Below are positions 8,463 through 16,368 of a stretch of 32,927 bases of DNA, one piece after another; positions within the stretch are counted from its first letter, which is position 1; the number at the start of each line of letters is the position of its first letter. Under the pieces are notes generated by a model. It was given only the letters and a program-made list of their open reading frames with translations. It was not told where the DNA came from and ran no database searches. The stretch spans positions 1 to 32,927 of the forward strand of contig JAFEAR010000028.1 of NCBI GenBank assembly GCA_018266335.1, written 5' to 3'. The translations under genes and the position numbers were made by a program. The DNA is from Bdellovibrionales bacterium (GTDB lineage: Bacteria > Bdellovibrionota > UBA2428).

Positions 8463-10135
8463 GTGCCTCAGCCCGTACGGTCCGCGCTCCGCGCGGCAAT
8501 CAACTTACTTGCGCCAACTGGGTTATCGAAGCCGCCTACCGCATGATTCAAAACAACTTGGACCCCGAGGTGGCCGAAAAACCTTCCGAACTTATTGTCT
8601 ATGGAGGCATCGGCAAAGCGGCGCGCAACTGGGATTGTTTTGAAGCCATTCTTGAGTCGCTAAAAAATCTTAAGGCCGGCGAAACACTGCTCGTTCAGAG
8701 TGGAAAGCCCGTTGGCGTGCTTCCCTCGCACGAAGACGCTCCCCGCGTTCTAATCGCCAATTCCAACCTCGTTCCGCAATGGGCCACCTGGGACCACTTC
8801 CACGAGCTCGACCGCAAAGGGCTCATGATGTACGGCCAAATGACGGCCGGATCCTGGATTTACATCGGCACGCAGGGAATTTTGCAGGGAACATATGAGA
8901 CCTTTGCCGCCTGCGGGCGCAAACACTTCAATCCGAAAGACGATGGCCTCCCCCTCAAGGGCCGCACCGTGGTTACCGCGGGCCTAGGTGGAATGGGCGG
9001 AGCCCAGCCTCTGGCCGTAAAGATCGCGGGCGGGGCCAGCCTCAACATCGAAGTAGACGAAAGCCGGCTACGGCGACGCATTCGCGAAAAATATCTCGAC
9101 GAAGAGGCGTCCAACATTGAACAGGGACTCGCCCGACTGAAAGAGTGTGCCGCCAAAGGCGAAGCTCGTTCAATCGGAATCCTTGGCAACGTTGTCGATG
9201 TGCTGCAAAAAATTCAAGCGCTCGGATTCGTGCCGGACGTTATGACGGATCAAACCAGCGCCCATGATCCGCTCAACGGTTACATTCCCCAGGGCATGTC
9301 GCTCGAAGCGGCCTCCGCCCTCCGCAGCTCCGACCCGCAAGCCTACACACAAAAGTCCCTCGCCAGTATGGCTAAACACGTAGAAGCCTTGCTGCACTTT
9401 CAAAAACAGGGCTCCGTTGTTTTCGACTACGGAAACAACTTACGTGCCATGGCCCAAAAGGCCGGCGCCAAAGATGCCTTTAATATTCCCGGCTTCGTGC
9501 CGGAGTATATTCGCCCCATGTTTTGCGAAGGCAATGGCCCCTTCCGGTGGGTCGCCCTGAGCGGAGACCCCCAAGATATCGCCGTAACCGACCAGGCCCT
9601 GCTCAAACTTTTTCCCGAAAACAAAGTGCTCGCGAATTGGCTAACTCACGGAGCTCCCATGGTTGCCTATCAAGGATTACCTGCTCGCATTTGCTGGCTT
9701 CGCCACACCGAGCGGGAAAAAGCAGGACTGCTCTTCAATGAACTCGTGCGCACGAAGAAGGTTTCTGCCCCCCTCGTGATCGGACGCGATCACCTCGACT
9801 GCGGAAGTGTGGCCTCGCCCAACCGCGAAACAGAAAAAATGAAGGATGGCTCGGACGCCGTTTCCGACTGGGCTCTACTCAACGCGCTCATTAATGCCGT
9901 TAACGGTGCCTCCTGGGTGAGCTTTCACCACGGCGGAGGAGTGGGCATGGGCTACAGTCAACACGCGGGCATGGTCATCGTAGCCGACGGAACGGAGGCT
10001 GCGGACCGTCGACTCAAACGCGTGCTCAATGCCGACCCTTCCATGGGCGTTATTCGCCATGCGGATGCGGGTTATGAATCCGCCCAGACCTGGGCAAAAA
10101 CTCACAACGTAAAAATTCCCATGCTGGGGAAATAA
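8459..10135 (+). CDS. hutU: Urocanate hydratase
   Basis: Second hut step, adding water to urocanate to give imidazolonepropionate, with NAD+ bound tightly as an electrophilic cofactor. The 558-residue length matches the family. The NAD-binding glycine loop [10 protein letters not shown] is at about 175-184. [14 protein letters not shown] near residues 48-61 and the catalytic-region string [14 protein letters not shown] are typical, followed by a conserved [15 protein letters not shown]. The start is ATG in a four-base overlap with hutH. hutI follows after two bases. Confidence 0.97.
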   Translation: MSASARTVRAPRGNQLTCANWVIEAAYRMIQNNLDPEVAEKPSELIVYGGIGKAARNWDCFEAILESLKNLKAGETLLVQSGKPVGVLPSHEDAPRVLIANSNLVPQWATWDHFHELDRKGLMMYGQMTAGSWIYIGTQGILQGTYETFAACGRKHFNPKDDGLPLKGRTVVTAGLGGMGGAQPLAVKIAGGASLNIEVDESRLRRRIREKYLDEEASNIEQGLARLKECAAKGEARSIGILGNVVDVLQKIQALGFVPDVMTDQTSAHDPLNGYIPQGMSLEAASALRSSDPQAYTQKSLASMAKHVEALLHFQKQGSVVFDYGNNLRAMAQKAGAKDAFNIPGFVPEYIRPMFCEGNGPFRWVALSGDPQDIAVTDQALLKLFPENKVLANWLTHGAPMVAYQGLPARICWLRHTEREKAGLLFNELVRTKKVSAPLVIGRDHLDCGSVASPNRETEKMKDGSDAVSDWALLNALINAVNGASWVSFHHGGGVGMGYSQHAGMVIVADGTEAADRRLKRVLNADPSMGVIRHADAGYESAQTWAKTHNVKIPMLGK

Positions 10136-10137
10136 AA

Positions 10138-11391
10138 ATGCGCATCACGGGCCTCAAGGGAATATTTACCGGCACGGGATTCGCCCAAAAATCCGGCCGC
10201 CGAGTACAAATAGAAGACGCAGGATTCCTTGCGGGCCCGCTCGATATTTTGATCGACGATCGAACAGGAAAAGTTTCTTCCATTGAAAAAAGTTCGCCCC
10301 TGGGAACCCATTCCAACTCTTTCGACGGCCACGGCTTAGTTGCGTGTGCCGGCTTTGTGGATTCCCACACCCACGCACTTTACGCGGGTGATCGCGCCAA
10401 AGAATATTTCTTGCGCTGGCGCGGAGCTACCTACGTTGAGATTTCCCAGGCGGGCGGGGGCATTCACAATTCCACCCGCGACACTCTCGCCCCCAATGAC
10501 CTGGAGCTTTGTGCCGAACTCACCGCGCACCTGCGTGCGATGTTGGAGTCTGGCACCACCCTCGCCGAAGTAAAAACGGGCTACGGAGGAGACTCCGCCG
10601 GCGAGCTCCGTCTCCTGCGAACTTTGCATCGTTTTCGCGCACAAAAGGTTCCTTCTATTCCGGAGCTCCGGACCACTTTTTTAGGCCTCCACTCTCTTCC
10701 CAAAGGAACTCAAGAAACGGCTTACGTAGACTCCATGATTTCCATTCTCTCCAACGTTCAGCGCGAGGGATTGGCGGAATACATCGACGCGTTTCCAGAA
10801 CAGGGATTTTTCACGCTGGAAGAATCTGTGCGCTTTGTAGAGGCTGGACTTAAACTCGGCCTCAAGGCAAAAATTCACGCCGACGAAATCACCGACATGA
10901 ACGCTGCTGCAACTTTTTCCCAAAGAGGAGCGCTGTCGGTAGATCACTTACAGCAAATCAACGCCAAGGCCATTGCGCTTCTGGCAAACGCTCCCACCGT
11001 GGCAACACTCATGCCGGCCACCTCGTTTTTCTTGGGCCTTCCCTATGCGAATGCCCGAAAATTACTGGATGCTGGCTGCCGGGTCGCTTTAGCTACCGAC
11101 CTGAACCCAGGAACGGCCCCCCGGGGCGACATGTCCTTCACCCAGCTCCTGGGCGCGTCCCAGCTGAAGATGTCGGCAGCCGAAATTCTCTGCGCCTGCA
11201 CCTTCAATGGGGCGGCCGCGATGGGTCTCGAACAAGAGAGAGGAACTCTTCAACCGGGCCAGGAAGCCGACGTGCTGTTATTTGCTTCGCAAAAAGAGGC
11301 CCCCCCGCAGGAATTACTCGAAACAATCCTTCTGGATTCAGCAAAGCCTAACGTAGTCTTCCGCCACGGAACCATTGCCTTCACACGCTAA
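10138..11391 (+). CDS. hutI: Imidazolonepropionase
   Basis: Third hut step, hydrolysing imidazolonepropionate to N-formimino-glutamate. It is an amidohydrolase-fold metalloenzyme of 417 residues. Metal ligands H77 and H79 are in DSHTHALYAGDR, a third His is in IHADEITD, and the metal-binding Asp is in ATDLNPGTAP. A GGGGA ribosome site at the end of hutU precedes the ATG. The gene that would finish the pathway (hutG, or hutF plus formylglutamate amidohydrolase, or formiminotransferase) is not next to it. A 30-base gap separates it from the pantothenate genes. Confidence 0.96.
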   Translation: MRITGLKGIFTGTGFAQKSGRRVQIEDAGFLAGPLDILIDDRTGKVSSIEKSSPLGTHSNSFDGHGLVACAGFVDSHTHALYAGDRAKEYFLRWRGATYVEISQAGGGIHNSTRDTLAPNDLELCAELTAHLRAMLESGTTLAEVKTGYGGDSAGELRLLRTLHRFRAQKVPSIPELRTTFLGLHSLPKGTQETAYVDSMISILSNVQREGLAEYIDAFPEQGFFTLEESVRFVEAGLKLGLKAKIHADEITDMNAAATFSQRGALSVDHLQQINAKAIALLANAPTVATLMPATSFFLGLPYANARKLLDAGCRVALATDLNPGTAPRGDMSFTQLLGASQLKMSAAEILCACTFNGAAAMGLEQERGTLQPGQEADVLLFASQKEAPPQELLETILLDSAKPNVVFRHGTIAFTR

Positions 11392-11421
11392 ATACACCAT
11401 AAGGGTTCCAGGACTTGATTC

Positions 11422-12135
11422 ATGGAACAGGTACCTTTACATCGCTACCTTTTAGTGGGGTCTGGTCGCGCCGCGACCCACTTTTCCCATTACCTGCGTC
11501 TTCTTAAAATTCCTCATCTTCGTTGGTCCCGCAAAACACAGACCGAAGACGATCTCGTTTCCTTGAGTAATTCGGCCGGGTCCCTTGTTCTGCTTATTTC
11601 TGATGGAGCCATCGAATCCTTCGTTAAGGAGCGCCCTTTCTTAGCGAACAAAACCCTTGTCCATTTTTCCGGAGCCTTAGTTCTTCCTGATATTTTTGGG
11701 GTCCACCCGCTGGTGAGCTTTGGCCCCCAGCTCTACGAGGAATCGTTCTATCGCCAAATGGCTTTCATTACGGATCTCGGGGCAAAAAATTTTTCTCAGC
11801 TTTTTCCTGACCTTCCCAATCCAAATTTTGAAATTGCGCCGGAGCTCCGCGCTCGCTACCACGCAGATTGTGTGCTGAGCGGAAACTTTACGGCCATTCT
11901 CTGGAATAAATTCTTTGGCGAGTTAAAAGCCTTTGGCATTTCTGCAGAGGCGGGCCAAACTTATCTTGATTCAGTCGTTAGAAACATCCAACAGGATCCA
12001 ACCCGCGCACTAACGGGCCCACTAGCTCGGGGCGACCACGAAACAATTCAAAAAAATATTCGTGCCCTCGAAGGCGATGCTTTCCAAAAAATATACCAAT
12101 CCTTTGTGGAGGTTTTCCGTCATGAACATTCTTGA
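11422..12135 (+). CDS. Rossmann/DUF2520 oxidoreductase, candidate ketopantoate reductase (PanG type)
   Basis: The N-terminus is a dinucleotide-binding Rossmann fold with the glycine motif VGSGRAATHF (about 12-21). RWSRK follows at about 34-38, where basic residues could hold the NADPH 2'-phosphate. The second half (about 130-237) is helical and fits the DUF2520 domain. Family knowledge: the PanG protein described in Francisella is an alternative ketopantoate reductase, and I recall it as this Rossmann plus DUF2520 type. Here the gene stands directly before panB, panC, coaX and panD while no panE is seen, so ketopantoate reduction is the natural inference. At 237 residues it is shorter than many DUF2520 proteins. 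AGGA lies eight bases before the ATG. It overlaps panB by 14 bases. Confidence 0.75.
   Translation: MEQVPLHRYLLVGSGRAATHFSHYLRLLKIPHLRWSRKTQTEDDLVSLSNSAGSLVLLISDGAIESFVKERPFLANKTLVHFSGALVLPDIFGVHPLVSFGPQLYEESFYRQMAFITDLGAKNFSQLFPDLPNPNFEIAPELRARYHADCVLSGNFTAILWNKFFGELKAFGISAEAGQTYLDSVVRNIQQDPTRALTGPLARGDHETIQKNIRALEGDAFQKIYQSFVEVFRHEHS
12108..12112 (+). promoter_or_regulatory. Ribosome binding site that sets the panB start
   Basis: GGAGG lies nine bases before the ATG at 12122, inside the end of the DUF2520 gene. The open frame extends further up to an ATG at 12062, but no ribosome site precedes that one and the added 20 residues have no counterpart in PanB. The 12122 start is therefore preferred. 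Confidence 0.7.
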
Positions 12136-12907
12136 TTTTAAAAAGGCCAAGGGAGTGTCCCCCTTGACCATGCTGACTTGCTACGATTTTTGGTCGGCCA
12201 AAATTTTAAATCAGTCCAAGGTAGACGCCCTCCTCGTGGGAGATAGCGTGGCCATGGTTTGTCATGGATTCGACAACACTCTGCACGCCGACATGCCCAT
12301 GATGGAGAGCCACACGGCCGCCGTTGCACGGGGGGCTCCACAAAAACTAATTATCGCCGATCTCCCTTTTCTTTCTTTCCGCCTGGGCAAGTTTCATGCG
12401 GCAGAATGTGCTGGCAAACTCCTTCGCGCCGGCGCCCAAGCGGTAAAGCTCGAGGGCGTTACGGGCCACGAGGACGTCGTGGAGCACCTCGTTGGTTCGG
12501 GCATTCCGGTTATGGGTCACATTGGCCTCACTCCCCAATCGGTGCACCAACTGGGGGGATTCCGCGTGCAGGGCAAAGAGAATCAAGCTGCCCTACGCCT
12601 ACAAGCCGAGGCGTTGCGACTGCAAGAGCTTGGCTGCTTTGCCGTGGTTTTGGAGTGCGTTCCTTCCTCGCTGGCACAAATTATTACTCAATCCCTAAAG
12701 ATTCCCACCATTGGCATTGGGGCGGGCCCCCTAGTGGACGGGCAAGTTTTAGTTCTCCAGGACATGTTAGGAGCCAGCGGAGAGTTCCGTCCTAAATTTC
12801 TTAAAACCTATGCCGATTTAGACGGACAAATTCGCGCTGCCGCCGATACTTTTGCCGCCGAGACCGGCGCCGGCGATTTTCCTTCCGAAAAAGAAAGCTA
12901 CGCATGA
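12122..12907 (+). CDS. panB: 3-methyl-2-oxobutanoate hydroxymethyltransferase
   Basis: Makes ketopantoate from ketoisovalerate and methylene-tetrahydrofolate, the first committed step to pantothenate. With the start at 12122 the protein has 261 residues, the family norm, and begins with the usual short strand before LTMLTCYD. The Mg-binding Asp is in LLVGDSVAMV (about 38-47) and a second in IIADLPFL. Typical later blocks are VMGHIGLTPQSVHQLGGF and PTIGIGAGPLVDGQVLV. The start lies within the end of the preceding DUF2520 gene (14-base overlap) and the stop overlaps panC by four bases, so the three are translationally coupled. Confidence 0.96.
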   Translation: MNILDFKKAKGVSPLTMLTCYDFWSAKILNQSKVDALLVGDSVAMVCHGFDNTLHADMPMMESHTAAVARGAPQKLIIADLPFLSFRLGKFHAAECAGKLLRAGAQAVKLEGVTGHEDVVEHLVGSGIPVMGHIGLTPQSVHQLGGFRVQGKENQAALRLQAEALRLQELGCFAVVLECVPSSLAQIITQSLKIPTIGIGAGPLVDGQVLVLQDMLGASGEFRPKFLKTYADLDGQIRAAADTFAAETGAGDFPSEKESYA

Positions 12908-13686
12908 CAACAAAAGTTGTTCGCTCCATTTCAGAACTAAATCACCTGAAGCGCACCTGGAGAGACTCCCAGGAAGGGTGGGGCTTTGTGCCTACCATGG
13001 GGGCTCTGCATGCCGGGCACCTGAGCCTTGCGGAGCAAAGCCGCAAGAACAATGCTCGTACTCTTTTTTCTATTTTTGTAAATCCAACTCAGTTCAACGA
13101 CCCCACGGATCTCGAAAAATATCCGAGAACGCTTGATTCAGATTTGGCATTGCTCTCGTCGTCGGGGGTCGACGCCGTTTTCGTTCCCTCTGCTCAAGAA
13201 ATGTACCCGGACAATTTTTCTTACCGCATCACGGAGTCGGTGCTTAGCCAGCAGCTCGAGGGAGAGAGCCGTCCGGGCCACTTTTCTGGAATGCTTACAG
13301 TAGTACTCAAGCTTTTACTTCTGGCCGACGCAGATCATGCCTATTTTGGAGAAAAGGACTTCCAGCAGCTGCAGCTGGTGAGCGGAATGGCCCGCGCGTT
13401 TTTTGTTCGAACCAAGATTGTTGGCTGCCCCACAATTCGGACCGAGTCCGGGCTGGCCATGAGCTCCCGCAACGCCTTGTTGCCCCCCGAGGCACGCGAC
13501 CTCTCGGCGCAGTTTTCTAAAATTCTTCTCTCCTCCGCTTCCGCCGGAGAAGCCAAGACACGATTACAGGCGAAGGGCTTTGAGGTCGACTATGTGGTCG
13601 ACCAAATGGGCAGGCGTCTGGGCGCGATTCGCGTTTCCGGAGTACGGCTTATCGATAATTTTTCTCTAGAGGAGATTCAAAAATGA
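12904..13686 (+). CDS. panC: Pantothenate synthetase (pantoate--beta-alanine ligase)
   Basis: Joins pantoate and beta-alanine with ATP through a pantoyl-adenylate. The HIGH-type nucleotide motif is HAGH at 36-39 in [21 protein letters not shown] follows, and the KMSKS-region equivalent is MSSRNALL near residue 183. The pantoate-site block [13 protein letters not shown] is present. The 260-residue length is a little short of the typical 280. It starts in an ATGA overlap with panB and ends in one with coaX. Confidence 0.96.
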   Translation: MTTKVVRSISELNHLKRTWRDSQEGWGFVPTMGALHAGHLSLAEQSRKNNARTLFSIFVNPTQFNDPTDLEKYPRTLDSDLALLSSSGVDAVFVPSAQEMYPDNFSYRITESVLSQQLEGESRPGHFSGMLTVVLKLLLLADADHAYFGEKDFQQLQLVSGMARAFFVRTKIVGCPTIRTESGLAMSSRNALLPPEARDLSAQFSKILLSSASAGEAKTRLQAKGFEVDYVVDQMGRRLGAIRVSGVRLIDNFSLEEIQK

Positions 13687-14453
13687 TTTTGACGTTAGAC
13701 ATTGGTAACAGCCAAATTCATGGGGGAGTTTTCGAAAACGAAACCCTTCGCCTGCAGTTCCGAAAAACTTCCAAACAGGGAACTTCGTCTGACGAGCTAG
13801 GGCTTTTTCTTCGCTCCGTCTTAAGGGAGAACGGACTTCAGCCCGAGAAAATTTCGCAAATTGCTCTCTGCTCGGTGGTTCCCGACATTGTTCACTCGCT
13901 GAAGAATGCCTGCAAAAAGTATTTCAATATCAATCCCTTCATTCTACAGGCGGGCACCCGAACCGGACTAAAAATTAAGTACCGAAACCCGATTGAAGTC
14001 GGATCCGATCGCATTGCCAACGCCATTGCCGCAACCAACATGTTTCCGGAAAAAAACCTCATCATTGTGGATTTCGGAACGGCCACTACTTTTTGTGTTG
14101 TGACTAAGGACAAGGACTATTTGGGAGGACTTATTCTTCCGGGCCTGCGAATTTCCATGGAGGCCCTGGTATCAAAAACAGCCAAACTTCCTTCCGTAGA
14201 AATCGTTGCTCCTCAAGAGATTGTTGGCCGATCTACCGTGGAAAGCATTCAATCGGGCCTCTACTTTTCTAATCTGTGCACCTTGAAAGAAATATCCCGA
14301 CTCATTCGCCAGGACACCCTCAAAGACGACAAGGCTCTGCTGGTGGGAACCGGTGGTTTCTCTCGTCTGTTTGAACGCGAATCGGTATTTGACGCCCTCG
14401 TTCCAGAACTGGTCCTCATCGGCCTCCACCAGGCCCTTAAAATGAATGCCTGA
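13683..14453 (+). CDS. coaX: Type III pantothenate kinase
   Basis: Phosphorylates pantothenate to start CoA synthesis. It belongs to the ASKHA fold, not the CoaA type. Phosphate-binding loop 1 is [12 protein letters not shown] (6-17). [11 protein letters not shown] (107-117) is the hallmark pantothenate-site block, and DFGTATTF (130-137) is the second phosphate loop. The usual second-half block is present as [11 protein letters not shown]. Length is 256 residues, as expected. Overlap with panC by four bases puts the kinase that uses pantothenate into the same unit that makes it. Confidence 0.95.
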   Translation: MILTLDIGNSQIHGGVFENETLRLQFRKTSKQGTSSDELGLFLRSVLRENGLQPEKISQIALCSVVPDIVHSLKNACKKYFNINPFILQAGTRTGLKIKYRNPIEVGSDRIANAIAATNMFPEKNLIIVDFGTATTFCVVTKDKDYLGGLILPGLRISMEALVSKTAKLPSVEIVAPQEIVGRSTVESIQSGLYFSNLCTLKEISRLIRQDTLKDDKALLVGTGGFSRLFERESVFDALVPELVLIGLHQALKMNA

Positions 14454-14455
14454 GG
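14452..14455 (+). promoter_or_regulatory. Ribosome binding site that sets the panD start
   Basis: GAGG, partly inside the coaX stop codon, lies five bases before the ATG at 14461. An ATG five codons earlier (14446) is also in frame. The downstream choice puts the self-cleavage serine at residue 25, as in the E. coli enzyme. Confidence 0.65.
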
Positions 14456-14460
14456 TAATT

Positions 14461-14817
14461 ATGAAACGCACCATGATGAAATCTAAAATCCATCGCGCGA
14501 CCGTTACCGGCGCAGATCTTGATTACGAAGGCTCCATCGCCATCGATCCTATTCTTTGCGAGGCGGCTGACTTGCTGCAATTTGAGCGAGTCGAAATCTA
14601 CAATGTTAACAATGGGGCCCGCCTAGCTACGTATGTGATCTATGGGCAGCGAGGCGAGATCTGTCTAAATGGGGCCGCCGCAAGGATGGCCCACCGCGGA
14701 GACAAAGTCATTATTGCGTCCTATGCCGACATGGAAGATGAAGAGTGTCGCAAACTTAAACCTAAAGTGGTTTTTGTGGACGACGAGAACAAAATGACGG
14801 GACTCAAAGCCCAGTAA
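14461..14817 (+). CDS. panD: Aspartate 1-decarboxylase proenzyme
   Basis: Supplies beta-alanine for PanC. The proenzyme cuts itself between Gly24 and Ser25 in DYEGS, leaving a pyruvoyl group on the alpha chain. The 118-residue length and the residues preceding the site ([12 protein letters not shown]) align with the family when translation starts at 14461. Conserved later strings are [11 protein letters not shown] and [17 protein letters not shown]. The coaX stop lies only seven bases upstream. Being last in the run, it ends in a tail-to-tail 14-base overlap with the gene on the other strand. No terminator is visible. Confidence 0.96.
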   Translation: MKRTMMKSKIHRATVTGADLDYEGSIAIDPILCEAADLLQFERVEIYNVNNGARLATYVIYGQRGEICLNGAAARMAHRGDKVIIASYADMEDEECRKLKPKVVFVDDENKMTGLKAQ

Positions 14818-15367
14818 ATTTTTCTAGAATGTGAGCGGGCTTTTCCCAGTCGAGCTCTCCCAACTCGGTCCACTCAATTTTTCGCTTCGCACTTATTCCA
14901 ACGGAGAACGGAAGGGCACTGACGTTTAACGTTTTCTCAAGCTGTTCACCAAAATCAAAAAAAGTTACTAAGTCCAGACGCTGGCTAATTAGCCACGCTT
15001 TAACTTGCGGGAGAGATTTATTCGGAAGGGCTCCGTCATAGTTCACGAGAACAACCTTAACCCCTCGCTTTTCGAGTTCGGGTTGGGCCCTAGTAATTAA
15101 AGGCAGTTCGCGAATGCAGGGATCACACCAGGTGGCCCACATGGAAACAATGGCCTTCTTGCATCCGCCCGCTGCGGTCAAAACCTGAGAAAGCTTTTGT
15201 GTCTTTTCATCGAACGACGTCAGGTCCACGTCCACCAAAACTTCTCCAACGTGCTTCGAGGAAAGGTCGGTCTCGGGAAACAGAACGTCCTTATAGGTAT
15301 AAAGAACTACCGCCACGCCCACGAGCGCGAAGAGAATTATGCCGGCAATCCGATTTTTGCTGACCAA
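14804..15367 (-). CDS. TlpA/ResA-like membrane-anchored thioredoxin
   Basis: A 187-residue protein with one N-terminal hydrophobic segment (about 7-23, uncleaved anchor or signal) and a thioredoxin fold facing the periplasm. The redox motif is CDPC in [14 protein letters not shown] at about residues 78-91, and the cis-proline loop is ALPFSVGI near 151-158. This is the TlpA/ResA pattern, which reduces disulfides in cytochrome-c or other periplasmic partners. No cytochrome biogenesis genes are close, so the partner is unknown. Its start lies inside the end of the upstream MBL-like gene (31-base overlap), suggesting the two are translated together. Confidence 0.85.
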   Translation of the reverse strand: MVSKNRIAGIILFALVGVAVVLYTYKDVLFPETDLSSKHVGEVLVDVDLTSFDEKTQKLSQVLTAAGGCKKAIVSMWATWCDPCIRELPLITRAQPELEKRGVKVVLVNYDGALPNKSLPQVKAWLISQRLDLVTFFDFGEQLEKTLNVSALPFSVGISAKRKIEWTELGELDWEKPAHILEKFTGL

Positions 15368-16008
15368 GAAGTTTCTCCGCCTTTTTCGGCTCCGCTCTTT
15401 TGCAGAGAATGCGTTTCAACTCTAGAGCTTTCGCTCTCCTTCACCACCTTCACCCCGAAACGCTGCGAGAAGGCATCCCACGCTTCATTGCTCACGGTCG
15501 CGGAGCCAATAATTAGAGTAGGGCGGCTCTTAGTCAAAACTCTCCATTCAACCGAGTCCAAAGAAGTGGAGGTTAAATAGAGAACAGAACCTTCATTACG
15601 AGGGCGAAGTAGCACGTGATAGGTGGGGGCCGAAAGAAAGCGAAACGCTTCCATAAATTCCGTAACTAAATTAGCCCACCAGCCACGTTTCTGACGGCGC
15701 GCGGGATAAAATTCCAGGGCCCCGCCCTGAAAACCAACCTCTTTGTATCCCGAAATTCCATGAAAGCGATAGGCTCCGAAACCTTGTCCTTCCAGGGCCG
15801 GTATGTCGCGCTCGTGACAAAAAATAGGCGTTTGTGTTCCGGCCGCCCACTCCACAATTGAGGAAAGATCTTCGCTTTGGAGTCGGTGGGGATAGACTGC
15901 CAAAGCGGCGGCCGCCAGTTCATCGGGTTCACAGGTTTCAGGCTGAATAAAAATATCGCCCATACTGCGGCTGCTGATTCTCATACTTTTCTTAGAAATA
16001 TCCGACAT
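15337..16008 (-). CDS. Degenerate metallo-beta-lactamase-fold protein
   Basis: No exact family recognised, but the order of segments follows UlaG/YtnP-type MBL-fold hydrolases. A strand GDIFIQPE stands where these have a 'LiDP' strand. YPHRLQSEDLSSI stands where the metal motif HxHxDH should be. HERDIPALEGQGF follows, then FYPARRQKRGWW in place of the 'PARH' strand. If this alignment is right, nearly all zinc ligands are lost and about 50 N-terminal residues are absent, giving 223 residues. The C-terminal 35 residues are polar, Ser/Lys/Glu rich. ATGs at 16008, 15984 and 15963 are all possible starts; none has a strong ribosome site, and only 15 bases separate 16008 from the divergent pilin-like gene. 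It overlaps the downstream thioredoxin gene. Function is unknown; it may be structural or regulatory. Confidence 0.6.
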   Translation of the reverse strand: MSDISKKSMRISSRSMGDIFIQPETCEPDELAAAALAVYPHRLQSEDLSSIVEWAAGTQTPIFCHERDIPALEGQGFGAYRFHGISGYKEVGFQGGALEFYPARRQKRGWWANLVTEFMEAFRFLSAPTYHVLLRPRNEGSVLYLTSTSLDSVEWRVLTKSRPTLIIGSATVSNEAWDAFSQRFGVKVVKESESSRVETHSLQKSGAEKGGETSWSAKIGLPA

Positions 16009-16023
16009 AACAATAGAGATTTT

Positions 16024-16368
16024 ATGATTAAGGGTAAGCTAACGCCAGCTCCGACTTCGACAGCTTCGCAGCGTCATGCGCTAAAGGCTCGATTTTCACG
16101 GAAGCAGCGTCATTTTTTTGATGATTTGGGACGTCGTCCCAAGCGTGGCCAAGCAGCCATTGAGTACGTTTTGCTGGTAGCCATTACTTCTTTAATTTTT
16201 GGCGCCATGTTTTATGCCATTCGCCAGAGCGTTTTTCGCCTGTGGGTTTGCGACATCACTCCTCGGGTAGAGTCAGCGGCCGGGTGCAACTTCCAGGACC
16301 GTCCCTGCTATTCGGAGCCTTCAGAGGTTGGTTCGGCCCGTGATATTTGTTCTAAGATGCCTCACTAG
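16024..16368 (+). CDS. Small pilin-like (class III signal / TadE-Flp type) membrane protein
   Basis: A 114-residue protein with a 42-residue basic leader (several Arg/Lys runs) and then G-QAAIEYVLLVAI. Gly42 would be -1 and Glu47 +5 of a prepilin-peptidase site, followed by one hydrophobic helix to about residue 68. Such QAAIEY starts are typical of Flp-like or TadE-like pilins and of class III signal peptides. The mature tail is short with four cysteines (76, 88, 95, 109). The ATG at 16024 is preferred. The frame is open further upstream to 15877, but that part is antisense to the MBL-like gene. It is an orphan here: no secretion ATPase, prepilin peptidase or other pilin gene is near. The stop shares the palindrome CTAG with the glpK stop on the other strand. 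Confidence 0.75.
   Translation: MIKGKLTPAPTSTASQRHALKARFSRKQRHFFDDLGRRPKRGQAAIEYVLLVAITSLIFGAMFYAIRQSVFRLWVCDITPRVESAAGCNFQDRPCYSEPSEVGSARDICSKMPH

Noticed and set aside
12062..12121. Longer N-terminus for PanB
   Set aside because: No ribosome site before 12062, whereas GGAGG precedes the ATG at 12122, and the added residues are unlike PanB.
12259..12795. Alternative-frame open frame of 178 codons within panB
   Set aside because: It lies inside intact panB; its translation is Arg/Pro/Ser/Gly rich and has no motif.
15877..16023. Upstream extension of the pilin-like gene
   Set aside because: The region is coding on the other strand for the MBL-like protein; the prepilin-type leader already starts at 16024.
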